Source of the DNA: Herbaspirillum sp. SJZ106
Lineage (GTDB): Bacteria; Pseudomonadota; Gammaproteobacteria; Burkholderiales; Burkholderiaceae_D
Reading direction: 5' to 3'
Assembly (NCBI RefSeq): GCF_006715495.1
Contig: NZ_VFNI01000001.1
Location: 1,054,001-1,118,000, forward strand
Length of the DNA: 64,000 nucleotides
Notes under the pieces: generated by a model
The model's database searches: none
Told to the model about the DNA's origin: nothing
What the model saw: only the letters and a program-made list of their open reading frames with translations
Translations under genes and position numbers: made by a program
Part shown: positions 1-10,770 of the stretch, in pieces
Layout of the letters: every line of letters begins with the position of its first letter
Position numbering within the stretch: position 1 is the stretch's first letter

Positions 1-35
1 CCAATCCGCGCCGCACGGCCGGCCAACCGGCCGCC

Positions 36-1979
36 ATGCGCGCCGCCGTTTCATTCACCCTGTCCGCGTTGGCCGCATGGAGCTACACCCCGGCGCATGC
101 CCAGGCCAGCGCCAATGCCGCCGCCGACGGCGCATTGGCGCCGGTGGTCGTGTCGGCTTCGCGTTTCCCGAACGACCCGGCATTTCCGCCGGTGGCCGCC
201 ACCGTCATCACCGCCGAGCAGATCCGCGAAGCCGGCATCGACAATGCCAATGAGGCGATCCGCAAGCTGGGTGGCGTCTATGGTCGCCAGAGCTCGGCCG
301 GTCCTAACGACTTTCCACTGGACTTGCGCGGCTTCGGCAGCAACGGCGACCAGAACATGGTGGTGCTGGTGGATGGCGTGCGCATTTCCGAGAATGAATT
401 GACCACGCCGCTGCTGTCCTCGATTCCGATTGAAACCATCGAACGCATCGAAATCGTGCGCGGCGGCAGCAGCGTGCTGTACGGCAGCGGCGCCACCGGC
501 GGCACCATCCAGATCATCACCAAGCGCCCGCAGGCCAATGCCGGACATGGCTCCGTCGTCGCCGAAGTCGGCACCGACGGCCAGCGCGCCGGGCGCGCCT
601 TTGTTGCACGCGGCTGGGACAACATGTCGATCGACGCCAGCTACGCCAAGGCGCATAACGATGGCTGGCGCGACAACACCAAGTCCAACCAGGAGAATTT
701 CAGCACCACGGTGCAATGGTTCGCCAGCGATTGGCGTTTCGGCTTGCGCGCCAATATCGCGCGTGCCGATTACGGCCTGGCTGGCGGGCTCTCGCTGGCG
801 CAGTTCAACGCCAACCCGCGCCAGGCGAAAACGCCGTTCGATTACGGTTCGTATGACAACGACAGCATTACCGCTTTCCTGGAGCGCCGTTTCGGCGCCT
901 TCGATGTCGCCGCTGAACTGTCGCACCGCGAGAAGATCGCGCGCGCCAATTACGCCAGTACGGCCACCACGTTGCAGACCAATGTGCGCAACACGCAATT
1001 TTCGCCGCGCATCCGCCACGTGCTGGAAGCCGGGCCGATCAAGAACGAACTGATTGCCGGGATCGATCTTGCCGAGTGGAACCTCAATACCGTCGCTTCT
1101 TATGGCAATAGCGATGCCGCCCAGCGCTCCAAGGCGTTTTACCTGCGCGACGAGATCGAATTCGACAAGAATGCCCGCATCGCCGCAGGGGTGCGCCGCG
1201 AGATTTTCACGCAAAGCAGCGTATCGGGCGTCTACGGGATGAATAGCGGCGTCAACGCCTGGGACTTGCAGGCCAGCTATGCATTGGTGCCATCGCTGCG
1301 CGCCTTCGCCAAGACCGGGCAGAGTTACCGCCTGGCGACGGCCGATGAGAACGGATTCAACGGCCTGCCGACTGGCCAGATCCTCAAGCCGCAGGTGTCG
1401 CATGACCTGGAGATCGGTGCGACCTGGGGCTCGGTGGATCGGCAACTGACCGCCAAGTGGTTCCGCCACCGCGTGCGTGACGAGATCTATTACGACCCGA
1501 CCGGCGGCGCCTTCGGCTTTGGGGCCAATTCCAACCTCGATCCCACCAAGCATCAAGGCGTGGAACTTGAGGGCAAGTTGCGCGTGACCGAGGCCGTCAC
1601 CGTCAGTGCCACTTACCAGCACGTCGAAGCCAAGTTCACTGAAGGCGTGAATGCCGGCAAGGAATTGGCGCTGGTGCCACGCAACATGCTGTCCACGCGG
1701 GTCAACTGGAAGTCTGGAAGCCAGAGCGCCGACGCTGGCTTGCGCTGGGTCGACAGCCAGCGCTACGGCAGCGACTTTTCCAATACTTGCGCGGCGCGCA
1801 TACCGTCCTACACCACCTTGGACGCGCGTTATGCAATCCGGGTGAATGCCTGGGAGTTCGCACTGACCGGCACCAACCTGGCCGGCCGCGATTACTACTC
1901 GCAGGCTTTCTCCTGCCAAGGCAGCATTTATCCAGAAAATGGCCGGGCGGTAAAATTCACCGCCCGTTACGACTTCTGA
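36..1979 (+). CDS. btuB: TonB-dependent outer-membrane receptor, BtuB-like (cobalamin)
   Basis: The 647-residue product has a signal peptide (cleavage near AHA-QA, about residue 23), a TonB-box-like PVVVSASR segment, a plug domain (about 45-160, including LVDGVRI and ERIEIVRG) and a long beta barrel ending in a terminal Phe, as outer-membrane barrels do. It would carry cobalamin or a related corrinoid across the outer membrane using TonB energy. The assignment rests mainly on the permease and ATPase genes directly downstream, 26 bp away. The frame stays open to the left edge of the window, so a more upstream start cannot be excluded, and any cobalamin riboswitch would lie outside. A ferric-siderophore receptor is the main alternative. 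Confidence 0.82.
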   Translation: MRAAVSFTLSALAAWSYTPAHAQASANAAADGALAPVVVSASRFPNDPAFPPVAATVITAEQIREAGIDNANEAIRKLGGVYGRQSSAGPNDFPLDLRGFGSNGDQNMVVLVDGVRISENELTTPLLSSIPIETIERIEIVRGGSSVLYGSGATGGTIQIITKRPQANAGHGSVVAEVGTDGQRAGRAFVARGWDNMSIDASYAKAHNDGWRDNTKSNQENFSTTVQWFASDWRFGLRANIARADYGLAGGLSLAQFNANPRQAKTPFDYGSYDNDSITAFLERRFGAFDVAAELSHREKIARANYASTATTLQTNVRNTQFSPRIRHVLEAGPIKNELIAGIDLAEWNLNTVASYGNSDAAQRSKAFYLRDEIEFDKNARIAAGVRREIFTQSSVSGVYGMNSGVNAWDLQASYALVPSLRAFAKTGQSYRLATADENGFNGLPTGQILKPQVSHDLEIGATWGSVDRQLTAKWFRHRVRDEIYYDPTGGAFGFGANSNLDPTKHQGVELEGKLRVTEAVTVSATYQHVEAKFTEGVNAGKELALVPRNMLSTRVNWKSGSQSADAGLRWVDSQRYGSDFSNTCAARIPSYTTLDARYAIRVNAWEFALTGTNLAGRDYYSQAFSCQGSIYPENGRAVKFTARYDF

Positions 1980-2005
1980 TGATGCACTCCTGACCGCTAT
2001 CGCCG

Positions 2006-2989
2006 ATGCGACGTTACCTCTGGCCGTTATCCGCCTTGCTGCTGCTGTCCGTGTCCGCACTGGCGGCCGCAGCCCTGTGCGGCAGCAGCGGCTGCCTGCG
2101 TCCATCGGCGTCGGCCGATGCCGTTTCCCTGATGTTGTCGCTGCGGGTGCCGCGCGCATTGACCGCTTTCGCGGTGGGCGCGCTGCTGGCCCTGGCCGGC
2201 GCACTGATGCAGGTGCTGTTGCGTAATCCGCTGGCCGACCCGTATGTGCTGGGCTTGTCGGGCGGATCGGCCGCGGGCGCCTTGCTGGCGATGCTGGCGG
2301 CGCTGCAGTTCGGCTTGCCGCCGCGCCTGGTCACCGCGCCGGGCGCGTTGCTCGGCGCCGCGCTGGCGGTGCTGCTGCTGTTCGGGCTGGTGCGCCAGTC
2401 GCTGCGGCATCTGGCCTTGTCGCCGCTGCTGTCGAGCCAGCGCCTGTTGCTGACGGGCGTGATGCTGGCCGCCGGCTTCGGCGCCATCATTTCCCTGGCC
2501 TTGTCGATCGCCCCCGATTCGCAGTTGCGCGGCATGGTGTTCTGGCTGATCGGCGATCTGGACGATGCTCGCCTGCTGCCGCTGGCGGCGACGGTCTTGC
2601 TGCTGGCGCTGCTGTGGGCCGTGCGCCATGCGCCGGCATTGAACCTGCTGGCGCGCGGGGACAGTTTCGCCCAACTGCTGGGCGTGCCGGTCTTGCGCCT
2701 GCGCGTGATGACGCTGTGCGCGGCGTCGGCGGCGACCGCCGCTGCCGTCGCCATGGCCGGCACCGTCGGCTTTGTCGGCCTGGTAGTGCCCCATACGTTG
2801 CGCCTGCTGGTCGGCAACGACCAGCGCCTGCTGCTGCCGGCATCGGTGCTGGCCGGCGGCGCGGCGTTGACGCTGGCCGACCTGGCCGCACGTACCGTGG
2901 TCGCCCCGACGCAACTGCCGGTGGGCGTCATCACGGCGCTGGTCGGAGTGCCGGTGTTCTTGTGGCTGTTGGCGCGGAGCCGGATGTGA
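2006..2989 (+). CDS. btuC: BtuC-type inner-membrane ABC permease (FecCD family)
   Basis: The 327-residue protein is almost entirely hydrophobic with about nine to ten predicted membrane spans, the usual size and layout of the FecCD/BtuC family. Family signatures seen include the GALMQVLLRNPLADP loop near residue 70 and a late VGFVGLVVPHTLR segment that contacts the ATPase. It would form the membrane channel of a cobalamin importer. It starts 26 bp after the receptor gene and its stop overlaps the GTG start of the ATPase gene by 4 bp, which indicates one transcript and translational coupling. Iron-siderophore permeases share this fold, so the substrate comes from context. Confidence 0.88.
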   Translation: MRRYLWPLSALLLLSVSALAAAALCGSSGCLRPSASADAVSLMLSLRVPRALTAFAVGALLALAGALMQVLLRNPLADPYVLGLSGGSAAGALLAMLAALQFGLPPRLVTAPGALLGAALAVLLLFGLVRQSLRHLALSPLLSSQRLLLTGVMLAAGFGAIISLALSIAPDSQLRGMVFWLIGDLDDARLLPLAATVLLLALLWAVRHAPALNLLARGDSFAQLLGVPVLRLRVMTLCAASAATAAAVAMAGTVGFVGLVVPHTLRLLVGNDQRLLLPASVLAGGAALTLADLAARTVVAPTQLPVGVITALVGVPVFLWLLARSRM

Positions 2990-3759
2990 GTGCCGGCGAC
3001 ATCGTGCTGCAAGCGCGGCAACTGGCCTTGCGCGTACCGGGACGCAGCTTGCTGGAGGATTTCGACTGGCAGGTGCGCGCGGGCGAATTCTGGTGTGTTC
3101 TGGGCCGCAACGGCATTGGCAAGAGCAGCCTGCTGCATGTTGCGGCAGGTTTGCTGCGGCCGGCGCAGGGCGATATGCTCCTGTGCGGTTCGCCGTTGTC
3201 TTCGCTGTCTGCCCTGCAAATGGCGCAGCATCGCGGCTTGTTGCTGCAACAGCAGCATGACGCGTTTTCGATGCCGGTGGTCGACGCCGTGATGGCGGGG
3301 CGTTTTCCCAGTGGCGGCGGCTGGGCCGATGAGGAAGACACGCGCGGCGCTGCGCTGCAGGCGCTGGCGCGCGTCGGGCTGGCGCATCTGTCGCAGGCCG
3401 ACCTGCTCAAACTGTCCGGCGGCGAACGCCAGCGCGTGGGCCTGGCCACCTTGCTGGTGCAGGCGCCGCAGCTTTACCTGCTGGACGAGCCGACCTCGCA
3501 CCAGGACATTGCCGCCCAGCTGGAGATGATGGCGTTGCTGCGTTCCCTTGCCGGTGAAGGCAAGGCGGTGGTTGCCAGTTGCCACGACATCAACCTTGCG
3601 CGCCGATTTGCCAGCCATGTGCTGTTGCTGGGACAGCAGGCCAGCCAGGGCAAGGTCGCCGAGGTCATGCGCGCCGATATGCTGGGAGAGGCCTTCGGTT
3701 GCCGTTTCCGCAGCGTGGATGCCGGCGGCCATGAACTGTTCGTATCCGAGGCGAACTGA
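2986..3759 (+). CDS. btuD: BtuD-type ABC ATPase
   Basis: The 257-residue protein has Walker A GRNGIGKSS, an ABC signature LSGGERQR, Walker B LYLLDEP and a switch His in SCHDINLA, so it should hydrolyse ATP to drive the adjacent permease. The start is GTG at 2986, which overlaps the permease stop as GTGA; an upstream-extended reading frame (from 2614) lies inside the permease gene and is not credible. Length fits BtuD/FhuC proteins. The gene ends the receptor-permease-ATPase unit; the binding protein is encoded on the other strand at 4650-5519. Confidence 0.9.
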   Translation: MSAGDIVLQARQLALRVPGRSLLEDFDWQVRAGEFWCVLGRNGIGKSSLLHVAAGLLRPAQGDMLLCGSPLSSLSALQMAQHRGLLLQQQHDAFSMPVVDAVMAGRFPSGGGWADEEDTRGAALQALARVGLAHLSQADLLKLSGGERQRVGLATLLVQAPQLYLLDEPTSHQDIAAQLEMMALLRSLAGEGKAVVASCHDINLARRFASHVLLLGQQASQGKVAEVMRADMLGEAFGCRFRSVDAGGHELFVSEAN

Positions 3760-4002
3760 TCAAGGCAATCGAAAGGTTTTTGAGAGGCGTCTCATCCGAC
3801 TGGCGGGCTTTCTTTTGAAAGCATGGGGAAATCCACGAAATTGCAGGGTCCGCGGGACTTGGCGGCAGATACTTTCTTATGATCCGCAGCGGACTTCATC
3901 GGAGCCTCAACATGGCATGCGATGAAGCTCTGGGCTGCAGCGTCGCCTTCCATGGCGATATCGGCCTTGTTGAAACCTTCCGTAGATTCCCTGTCACTCT
4001 CC

Positions 4003-4599
4003 ATGAAAAAATACGTATCGATGACCGCCGGCGCCATGCTGGCAATGGCTGTTTCCGTCTCTGCTTCCGCGCAAGCCGTCAAGTCCAACCAAGGCGTCTA
4101 TGTCGGCGTCGACGGTGGTTTTGCCAATGTCCCGTCACTTGCATCGCCCGCCAATCATCGGGTTACTTCCGAAACAAAAAATGCCGGTTTCATCCGTGGC
4201 GCGCTGGGGTATCACCTGACCCCTAACTGGGCCTGGGAGCTTGGCTACTTCGGCACCGGGGATTTCAAGCAGAGCGGCACCAACGGTAGCAGCAACTACA
4301 ACGCCAAATACAAGGCGTCCGGCGCAGACTTCACGGCCATCTACAAATTGACCGCGGGCGTACCCGGTCTGTTTTTGAAAGCCGGTGTGAGTTACGCCGA
4401 GGTATCGGGTTCCGGGATTCAGTTCAGCGACGGTTCTCAGTCCGCATCGGGCATGGGATACCTGCTGGGCTTGGGCTATGAGTACGACTTCACCCGCAAC
4501 TGGAGCGCCAATCTTGCCTACACCCGTTACCAGCGCGTCGGCAGCGTAGATAACCTGAACGCCAACGTACTGGGCGCCGGCCTGAAATATCGCTTCTGA
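4003..4599 (+). CDS. small outer-membrane beta-barrel protein
   Basis: The 198-residue product starts MKKYVSM and has a clear signal peptide ending near ASAQA (residue 25). The mature part has alternating aromatic strands (GVYVGVDGG, WAWELGYFG, YLLGLGYEYDF) and ends in YRF, typical of small opacity-type or OmpA-like eight-stranded barrels. The ATG at 4003 is preferred because it opens the signal peptide; an upstream ATG at 3922 would bury it. A rho-independent terminator follows. It sits between btuD and the convergent btuF, but nothing in it suggests a corrinoid role. No specific function is assigned. Confidence 0.75.
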   Translation: MKKYVSMTAGAMLAMAVSVSASAQAVKSNQGVYVGVDGGFANVPSLASPANHRVTSETKNAGFIRGALGYHLTPNWAWELGYFGTGDFKQSGTNGSSNYNAKYKASGADFTAIYKLTAGVPGLFLKAGVSYAEVSGSGIQFSDGSQSASGMGYLLGLGYEYDFTRNWSANLAYTRYQRVGSVDNLNANVLGAGLKYRF

Positions 4600-4620
4600 T
4601 CCTGCCTGGCAGCAAGACCG

Positions 4621-4646
4621 ATCCCTCCTTCGCGGAGGGATTTTTT
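4621..4646 (+). terminator. rho-independent terminator after the outer-membrane barrel gene
   Basis: A stem TCCCTCC/GGAGGGA with a TTCGC loop is followed by six T residues on the plus strand. It separates the barrel gene from the convergent btuF, whose stop codon is at 4650-4652. Confidence 0.88.
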
Positions 4647-4649
4647 ATG

Positions 4650-5519
4650 TCAGTCTGCCCGCGCCGCGTCCAGCCGTTCGCATACTTCACTTGCCGCCTC
4701 CAGGATGCGCGGCCCGGCGCGGTTGAGCCAGTCGGCGTTGACCTGGTACAGGTGGTTCTTGCGCACTGCCTGCAGGCGTCCAAACTGGCGCCAGCGTTCC
4801 AGCGGCTGGTCTGTGGCATCGCCGGGGGCGAGGATGACTTGCGGATCGGCGGCCAATACCGCTTCCATGGTGACGGTGGGCGCCAGTTGCGGCAGGTCGG
4901 CGAAGATGTTGCGGCCGCCGCATAGCTTCAGCACCGACGACACCATGTGGCGGCCGTTGAGCGTCATCAGCGGCTGGCTCCAGATCTGGTAGAACACGCT
5001 GACTTCGGGGCGATTGCCATATCGGGCTTGCAGCGCTTGCCAGCGCGCGCGGAAATCCTGTGCGGTAGTAGTGCCGACGCTTTCGCTGCCGGCCAGGCGC
5101 GCCAGTTTTTCCAGCGAATCGGCGATCGTGTCGAAATCCGCCGGCTGGCTTTCGTAGATGGGGATGCCGAAGCCGCGCAGGCGCGCCAGTTGCGAGGGTT
5201 TGTTGCCGCTGTGCCAGGCGACGATGAGGTCCGGCTTGAGGTTGAGCACGCGTTCCAGGTCGAGGGCGGCGAAGCTGCCGACCGAAGGCAGCCTGATGGC
5301 GGCGGCAGGGAAGTCGCTGAAGTTGCTGGCGCCGACCAGCTTGTCGCCGGCGCCGGCGGCATACAGCAGTTCGGTGACGTGCGGCGCCAGGGTGATGATG
5401 CGCCGGGCCGGCTGCGCCAGCGTGACCTCATTGCCGAGATCGTCCTTGACGGTGACGGCGGCGCAGGCGGCCGATGCGAGCGTGGCGCCGAGCAGCAGGG
5501 CAAGCGCCGCAGGGCGCAT
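4650..5519 (-). CDS. btuF: BtuF-type cobalamin-binding periplasmic protein
   Basis: The 289-residue protein has a Sec signal peptide (about residues 1-20, ending ASAACAA), then a class III substrate-binding fold of the BtuF/TroA type. Family segments are visible: DDLGNEVTLAQPARRIITLAP near the start of the mature part and the RVLNLKPDLIVAW strand. It would capture cobalamin in the periplasm and deliver it to BtuC/BtuD. It is convergent to the receptor-permease-ATPase unit and separated from it by the barrel gene, so it is transcribed separately. Its end lies 2 bp downstream of the panC stop region, so it may be co-transcribed with neither or be promoted from within panC's upstream unit. Confidence 0.88.
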   Translation of the reverse strand: MRPAALALLLGATLASAACAAVTVKDDLGNEVTLAQPARRIITLAPHVTELLYAAGAGDKLVGASNFSDFPAAAIRLPSVGSFAALDLERVLNLKPDLIVAWHSGNKPSQLARLRGFGIPIYESQPADFDTIADSLEKLARLAGSESVGTTTAQDFRARWQALQARYGNRPEVSVFYQIWSQPLMTLNGRHMVSSVLKLCGGRNIFADLPQLAPTVTMEAVLAADPQVILAPGDATDQPLERWRQFGRLQAVRKNHLYQVNADWLNRAGPRILEAASEVCERLDAARAD

Positions 5520-5521
5520 CT

Positions 5522-7329
<1,808 letters not shown>

Positions 7330-7339
7330 GCCGCCTTGA

Positions 7340-7543
7340 TCAGTGCGACTGGTAGACGTAGGGCTGCTGGGCCACACGCGAAGCCTTGTCGCGGGCGGTC
7401 TTGTCCAGGTCGATGGGTTCCTTGTCCCACAGCAGGGCGCGGCCGGCGCGCTGCGACTCTTCCAGCTTCGGATTCTTCTGCTTCAGTTCGTCGATGAACT
7501 GGGTGATTTCAGATACGTAGGTGGTCTTTTTTCCGAAGAGCAT
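7340..7543 (-). CDS. DUF3460 family small protein
   Basis: A 67-residue acidic-to-neutral soluble protein beginning MLFGKKTTYVSEITQFID. I recognise it as DUF3460, a family largely confined to betaproteobacteria and found just upstream of scpA, as here. It has no signal peptide, membrane span or known catalytic motif, and its function is unknown. The intergenic stretch to bamE (7544-7623) is AT-rich and must hold divergent promoters for both directions. Confidence 0.8.
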   Translation of the reverse strand: MLFGKKTTYVSEITQFIDELKQKNPKLEESQRAGRALLWDKEPIDLDKTARDKASRVAQQPYVYQSH

Positions 7544-7623
7544 GATATTTTCAAGCCAAATGAAACACAGAGGGCTTATTTTACCCTTTCTTGATCAGGG
7601 ATAATCAAAAGGATGCGCCAGGA

Positions 7624-8151
7624 ATGAGCATGCGATTTTTCGAATTTACCCGCCGTTGCGCCGCGACCATGGGCGCCCTTGTTGCCGCCGTGGCAATGTT
7701 CGGCTGTGACCGCAACGGCAATCCTATCGAGGAGTTCGGCTTGGACAAGCTGCAAAAAGGCATTTCCACCGAGGCCGACGTGCGCGGCGTGATGGGCCAG
7801 CCCGACACCGTCTGGGACGACGGCAACGGCGCCCGCACCCTGGAATATCCCAAGGGGCCGGAAGGCATCCGTACCTGGATGTTCGCCATCGGCGCCTCCG
7901 GCACGCTGGTTGACTACAGGCAAGTCCTGACCCAGGAGAACTTCGACACGATCCGCCCCGGCATGTCGGCCGATGAAGTGCGGCGCATGCTGGGCCGGCC
8001 GCGCAGCGTGGTGCAGTTCGTCCGCAAGAACGAAGAGGTGTGGGACTGGAAGTACCGCTATGTGCATGAAGACCGCCTCTTCAACGTGCATTTCGATATC
8101 GGCACGAAGCAGGTGGTGCGCACCTCATTCTCCGAGATTTCCGGGCATTGA
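7624..8151 (+). CDS. BamE/SmpA-OmlA family outer-membrane lipoprotein with two SmpA-like repeats
   Basis: The 175-residue protein has an N-terminal hydrophobic segment ending in MFGC (Cys near residue 26), a weak lipobox. Two SmpA/OmlA-like units follow: GISTEADVRGVMGQPD (about 45-60) and GMSADEVRRMLGRPR (about 108-122), each with the usual helix then beta hairpin ending in a W-x-Y type strand. Single-domain BamE assists the BAM complex that inserts outer-membrane proteins; this duplicated form is about 60 residues longer than E. coli BamE. The start at 7624 has an AGGA-like site; another ATG at 7630 is possible. A canonical BamE role is likely but not proven. Confidence 0.72.
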   Translation: MSMRFFEFTRRCAATMGALVAAVAMFGCDRNGNPIEEFGLDKLQKGISTEADVRGVMGQPDTVWDDGNGARTLEYPKGPEGIRTWMFAIGASGTLVDYRQVLTQENFDTIRPGMSADEVRRMLGRPRSVVQFVRKNEEVWDWKYRYVHEDRLFNVHFDIGTKQVVRTSFSEISGH

Positions 8152-8218
8152 GATGCAATGCCTGTTGGCGCGCAGAGGTGAACAGGCACGAAAAAGCATA
8201 AAAAAAGCATAAAAAACA

Positions 8219-8248
8219 TGAAAAAGGCCGGCATCGGATGCCGGCCTT
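8219..8248 (-). terminator. terminator for the Na/Pi cotransporter transcript
   Basis: An 11-bp perfect stem (AAGGCCGGCAT/ATGCCGGCCTT) with a CGG loop is bordered on the left by an A-rich tract, giving a T tract when read on the minus strand. It would end the minus-strand unit that finishes at 8279 and may also weakly stop bamE transcripts. Confidence 0.82.
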
Positions 8249-8278
8249 GTCTGTTGCGCGCTGTTTTTGCCGCCGCTG

Positions 8279-9982
8279 TCAGGGCGGATGCGAATAGTCG
8301 CCGTCCTGGCTTTCCATCATGCGGTGCCGTTCCCCGGCTTCCTGCTTGTTTTCCATGCGGCTGCGGCGCAGCAGCCCGGCCTCGTCCAGTACCGAATAGG
8401 CGGTCGAGCAGAACAGGGAGTGCATGCGCTTCATGTCGCTGATCAGGTCCAGGTGCAGCGAACTGGTCTCGATGCTTTGCTGGGTCTGGCCGGCCAGGCG
8501 GACCAGGTGGCTTTGGGCGTAGGCGCGTTCGAGGTCGCGGAAGGATTCCTTTTCGGCCAGCAGTTTCTGGGCGCTGCGCAAGTCGCCTTCGAGGAACACC
8601 GACAGCCCCAGTTGCAGGCTGGCCAGCAGGCGCGCATGCATCTCGCAGACCTCTTGCATGCCGGCCTCGGAGAAGGTGCGCTGCGGCGCGATCTTCTTGC
8701 TCTCCAGGCCCTTGACGATGCGCACGATGATATCGCCGGCCTGTTCCAGATTGATGGTCAGCGTGATGACATCGGTCCAGCGCCGCACTTCGCGTGCCGA
8801 CAGCTCTTCGCGCGAGACGCGCGCCATGTACATCTTCACCTCGGTATAGAGCTTGTCGACGTCATCGTCGATCCGGCGAATCTGCTGGGCGCGGATGGTA
8901 TCGTTTTCACGAATGACCGGCAACAGGCAGTGCAGCATCTTTTCGATCAAATCCCCGATGCGCAGCACTTCGCGCGAGGCATTGGCCAGCGCCAGGGTGG
9001 GCGTATCGATGGCGCCCGGGTCGAGGTGGCGCGAATGGATGGCATCGTCATCCAGCGGGTTCTCGGGCAGCAGGCGAACGCACAGGCGCGCCATCGGTTC
9101 CACCAGGGGCAATAGCAGGCCGCAGCGCACGCTGTTGTAGATCACATGGAATGCCACCACGCCGAAGCGCAGGTCGTGGCTGAACTGCGCGATCACCAGC
9201 TCAAGCTGGTTGATGAAGGGCAGCACCACGATGGCGCCCGACAGGCGGAACAGCATGCTGCCCAGCGCCACGCGACGCCCGGCCACGTTCTGGCTGGCCG
9301 CCGAGAGCAAGGCGGTGACGCCGCTGCCCAGGTTGGCGCCGATCACCAGGCACAGCGCCACCTTCAGCGAGATGATGCCGGACGTGGCCAGCGTGGCCGA
9401 CAGCAGCACCGCGGCCAGGCTGGAATAGGTCAGCATGGCGAACAGCGCGCCGATCAGCGCATCGAGCAGCACGTCGCCGGTCAGCGAAGAGAACAGCACC
9501 TTGATGCCGGCCGCGTGCATCATCGGCTGCGTGGCCGCGCCGATCAGTTCCAGGGCCAGCAGGATCAGGCCGAGGCCGATCACCGCGCGGCCCAGGCGGC
9601 CGACCGAGGTATGGCGGCGCGACAGGTAGACCACCACGCCGCCGAAGATCAGCAGCGGCGACACCCACGAGAGGTCGAAGCTGAGCACGCCCGTCATCAG
9701 CGCGGTGCCCACGTCTGCACCCAGCATGATGGCCAGCGCCGGCGTCAGGCCCACCAGGCCCTGGGCCACGAAGGAGCACACGATGACGGCGGTGGCATTG
9801 CTGCTCTGGACCAGGCTGGTCACGCCCACGCCGGCGGCGAAGGCCATCCAGCGGCGGGTGATGCTGGTGGAGAGGATGCGGCGCAGTTGCGCGCCATAGA
9901 CCCGCAGGACATCCGTGCGCACGATGTGCGTGCCCCACACCAGCAGGGCCAGCGCCGACATCAGGTGCAGTAGGGTAATCAC
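8279..9982 (-). CDS. Na/Pi cotransporter family protein with PhoU-like C-terminal domain
   Basis: The 567-residue protein has about eight to ten membrane spans in the first 310 residues, with the repeated cotransporter signature seen as TSLVQSSNATAV (about 56-67) and a second, diverged copy near IGANLGSGVTALL. The last 220 residues are soluble and helical, like PhoU. NptA/YjbB-type proteins move phosphate with sodium, and in E. coli YjbB favours phosphate export. The GTG start at 9982 overlaps the HAD gene stop as GTGA; the longer open frame (to 10444) runs inside the HAD gene. The context of three phosphate-related genes fits phosphate balance. Confidence 0.85.
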   Translation of the reverse strand: MITLLHLMSALALLVWGTHIVRTDVLRVYGAQLRRILSTSITRRWMAFAAGVGVTSLVQSSNATAVIVCSFVAQGLVGLTPALAIMLGADVGTALMTGVLSFDLSWVSPLLIFGGVVVYLSRRHTSVGRLGRAVIGLGLILLALELIGAATQPMMHAAGIKVLFSSLTGDVLLDALIGALFAMLTYSSLAAVLLSATLATSGIISLKVALCLVIGANLGSGVTALLSAASQNVAGRRVALGSMLFRLSGAIVVLPFINQLELVIAQFSHDLRFGVVAFHVIYNSVRCGLLLPLVEPMARLCVRLLPENPLDDDAIHSRHLDPGAIDTPTLALANASREVLRIGDLIEKMLHCLLPVIRENDTIRAQQIRRIDDDVDKLYTEVKMYMARVSREELSAREVRRWTDVITLTINLEQAGDIIVRIVKGLESKKIAPQRTFSEAGMQEVCEMHARLLASLQLGLSVFLEGDLRSAQKLLAEKESFRDLERAYAQSHLVRLAGQTQQSIETSSLHLDLISDMKRMHSLFCSTAYSVLDEAGLLRRSRMENKQEAGERHRMMESQDGDYSHPP

Positions 9983-10770
9983 GGGCGGGCCAGCAGATGC
10001 CGGGTCAGTTCCGCGAAACCTGCGCCGCAGGGCTGGCGGGTGATGAAGTGCGGCGCGTGCGCCAGGCGGTCGGCGAATTCGAGCACATTGGCCACGCCCA
10101 CCGACAGCGGGAAGTAGGCGAACATCGGCGCGTCGTTGGGCGAGTCGCCGGCGAACACGCAGCGGTCGCGCTCGGCCTTGTCGGCCAGGTCGATCCCATA
10201 GCGCTCGCGCATCATCAGGCGCGCCATGCTCAGCTTGTCGTAATCGCCGAACCAGCCATTGACGTGGATGGAACTGATTTTCGCGGTCATGCCCGATTCC
10301 TCCATGATTTGCACGATGCGGTCGACCGCAGCGCGCGGCAGCGGCGGCACATCCTCGCAGAAATCGATCGCCAGGTCGTACTGCCGGCAGAACTGGTCGG
10401 ACGCCACCGCGCATCCGGGCACTTCGCGCAGGATGCGCTGGCATACCGCCGCCAGGCGCGCGGCATTGCCGGCGCGGCTTTCTTCATCAAGAAGATGGCG
10501 GGTGCGCAGCTTGCCGGTGTGCGCGTCGTGCCACATATAAAGCGCCCCGTTTTCCCCGATGATACCGTCCACCGGCCACAGGCGTGCGATCTGGTCGCAC
10601 CATCCGGCCGGACGCCCGGTCACGGGGATCACCCGCAGCCCCGCCTGCTGCAATTCCTCCAGGGCTTCATACGCCAGGGCGCTCAGTTTTCCGTCGGTGG
10701 TCAGCGTATCGTCGATATCGGTGAACACGGTGGCGACTTGCGCCTGCGGCATCTGTTCTAGCGGTCTCAT
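9979..10770 (-). CDS. HAD-IIB family sugar-phosphate phosphatase
   Basis: The 263-residue protein has HAD motif I as FTDIDDTLT (nucleophile Asp18, acid-base Asp20), a PVTGRPAGW motif II region, and motif IV GDSPNDAPMF late in the chain. The large cap insertion between them is of the Cof/MPGP type (HAD-IIB). It should remove phosphate from a small sugar or polyol phosphate in the cytosol; trehalose-6-phosphate and mannosyl-3-phosphoglycerate are known family substrates but neither is indicated here. The ATG at 10770 overlaps the upstream gene stop as ATGA, which fixes the start, and it overlaps the downstream transporter by 4 bp. Confidence 0.85.
   Translation of the reverse strand: MRPLEQMPQAQVATVFTDIDDTLTTDGKLSALAYEALEELQQAGLRVIPVTGRPAGWCDQIARLWPVDGIIGENGALYMWHDAHTGKLRTRHLLDEESRAGNAARLAAVCQRILREVPGCAVASDQFCRQYDLAIDFCEDVPPLPRAAVDRIVQIMEESGMTAKISSIHVNGWFGDYDKLSMARLMMRERYGIDLADKAERDRCVFAGDSPNDAPMFAYFPLSVGVANVLEFADRLAHAPHFITRQPCGAGFAELTRHLLARP

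Noticed and set aside
1-35. Possible cobalamin riboswitch before btuB.
   Set aside because: Only 35 bp precede the start here; nothing in them can be assigned, and a riboswitch would lie outside the window.
51-3732. Long minus-strand open frames opposite the btuB-btuC-btuD genes (for example 51-2204 and 2014-3732).
   Set aside because: They are shadows of high-GC coding on the plus strand: low-complexity Arg/Ala/Gln-rich translations with no domain, no signal and no ribosome site.
8267-9973. Plus-strand open frames opposite the Na/Pi transporter gene.
   Set aside because: Translations are His/Gln/Arg-rich antisense shadows; the minus-strand protein has clear transporter motifs.
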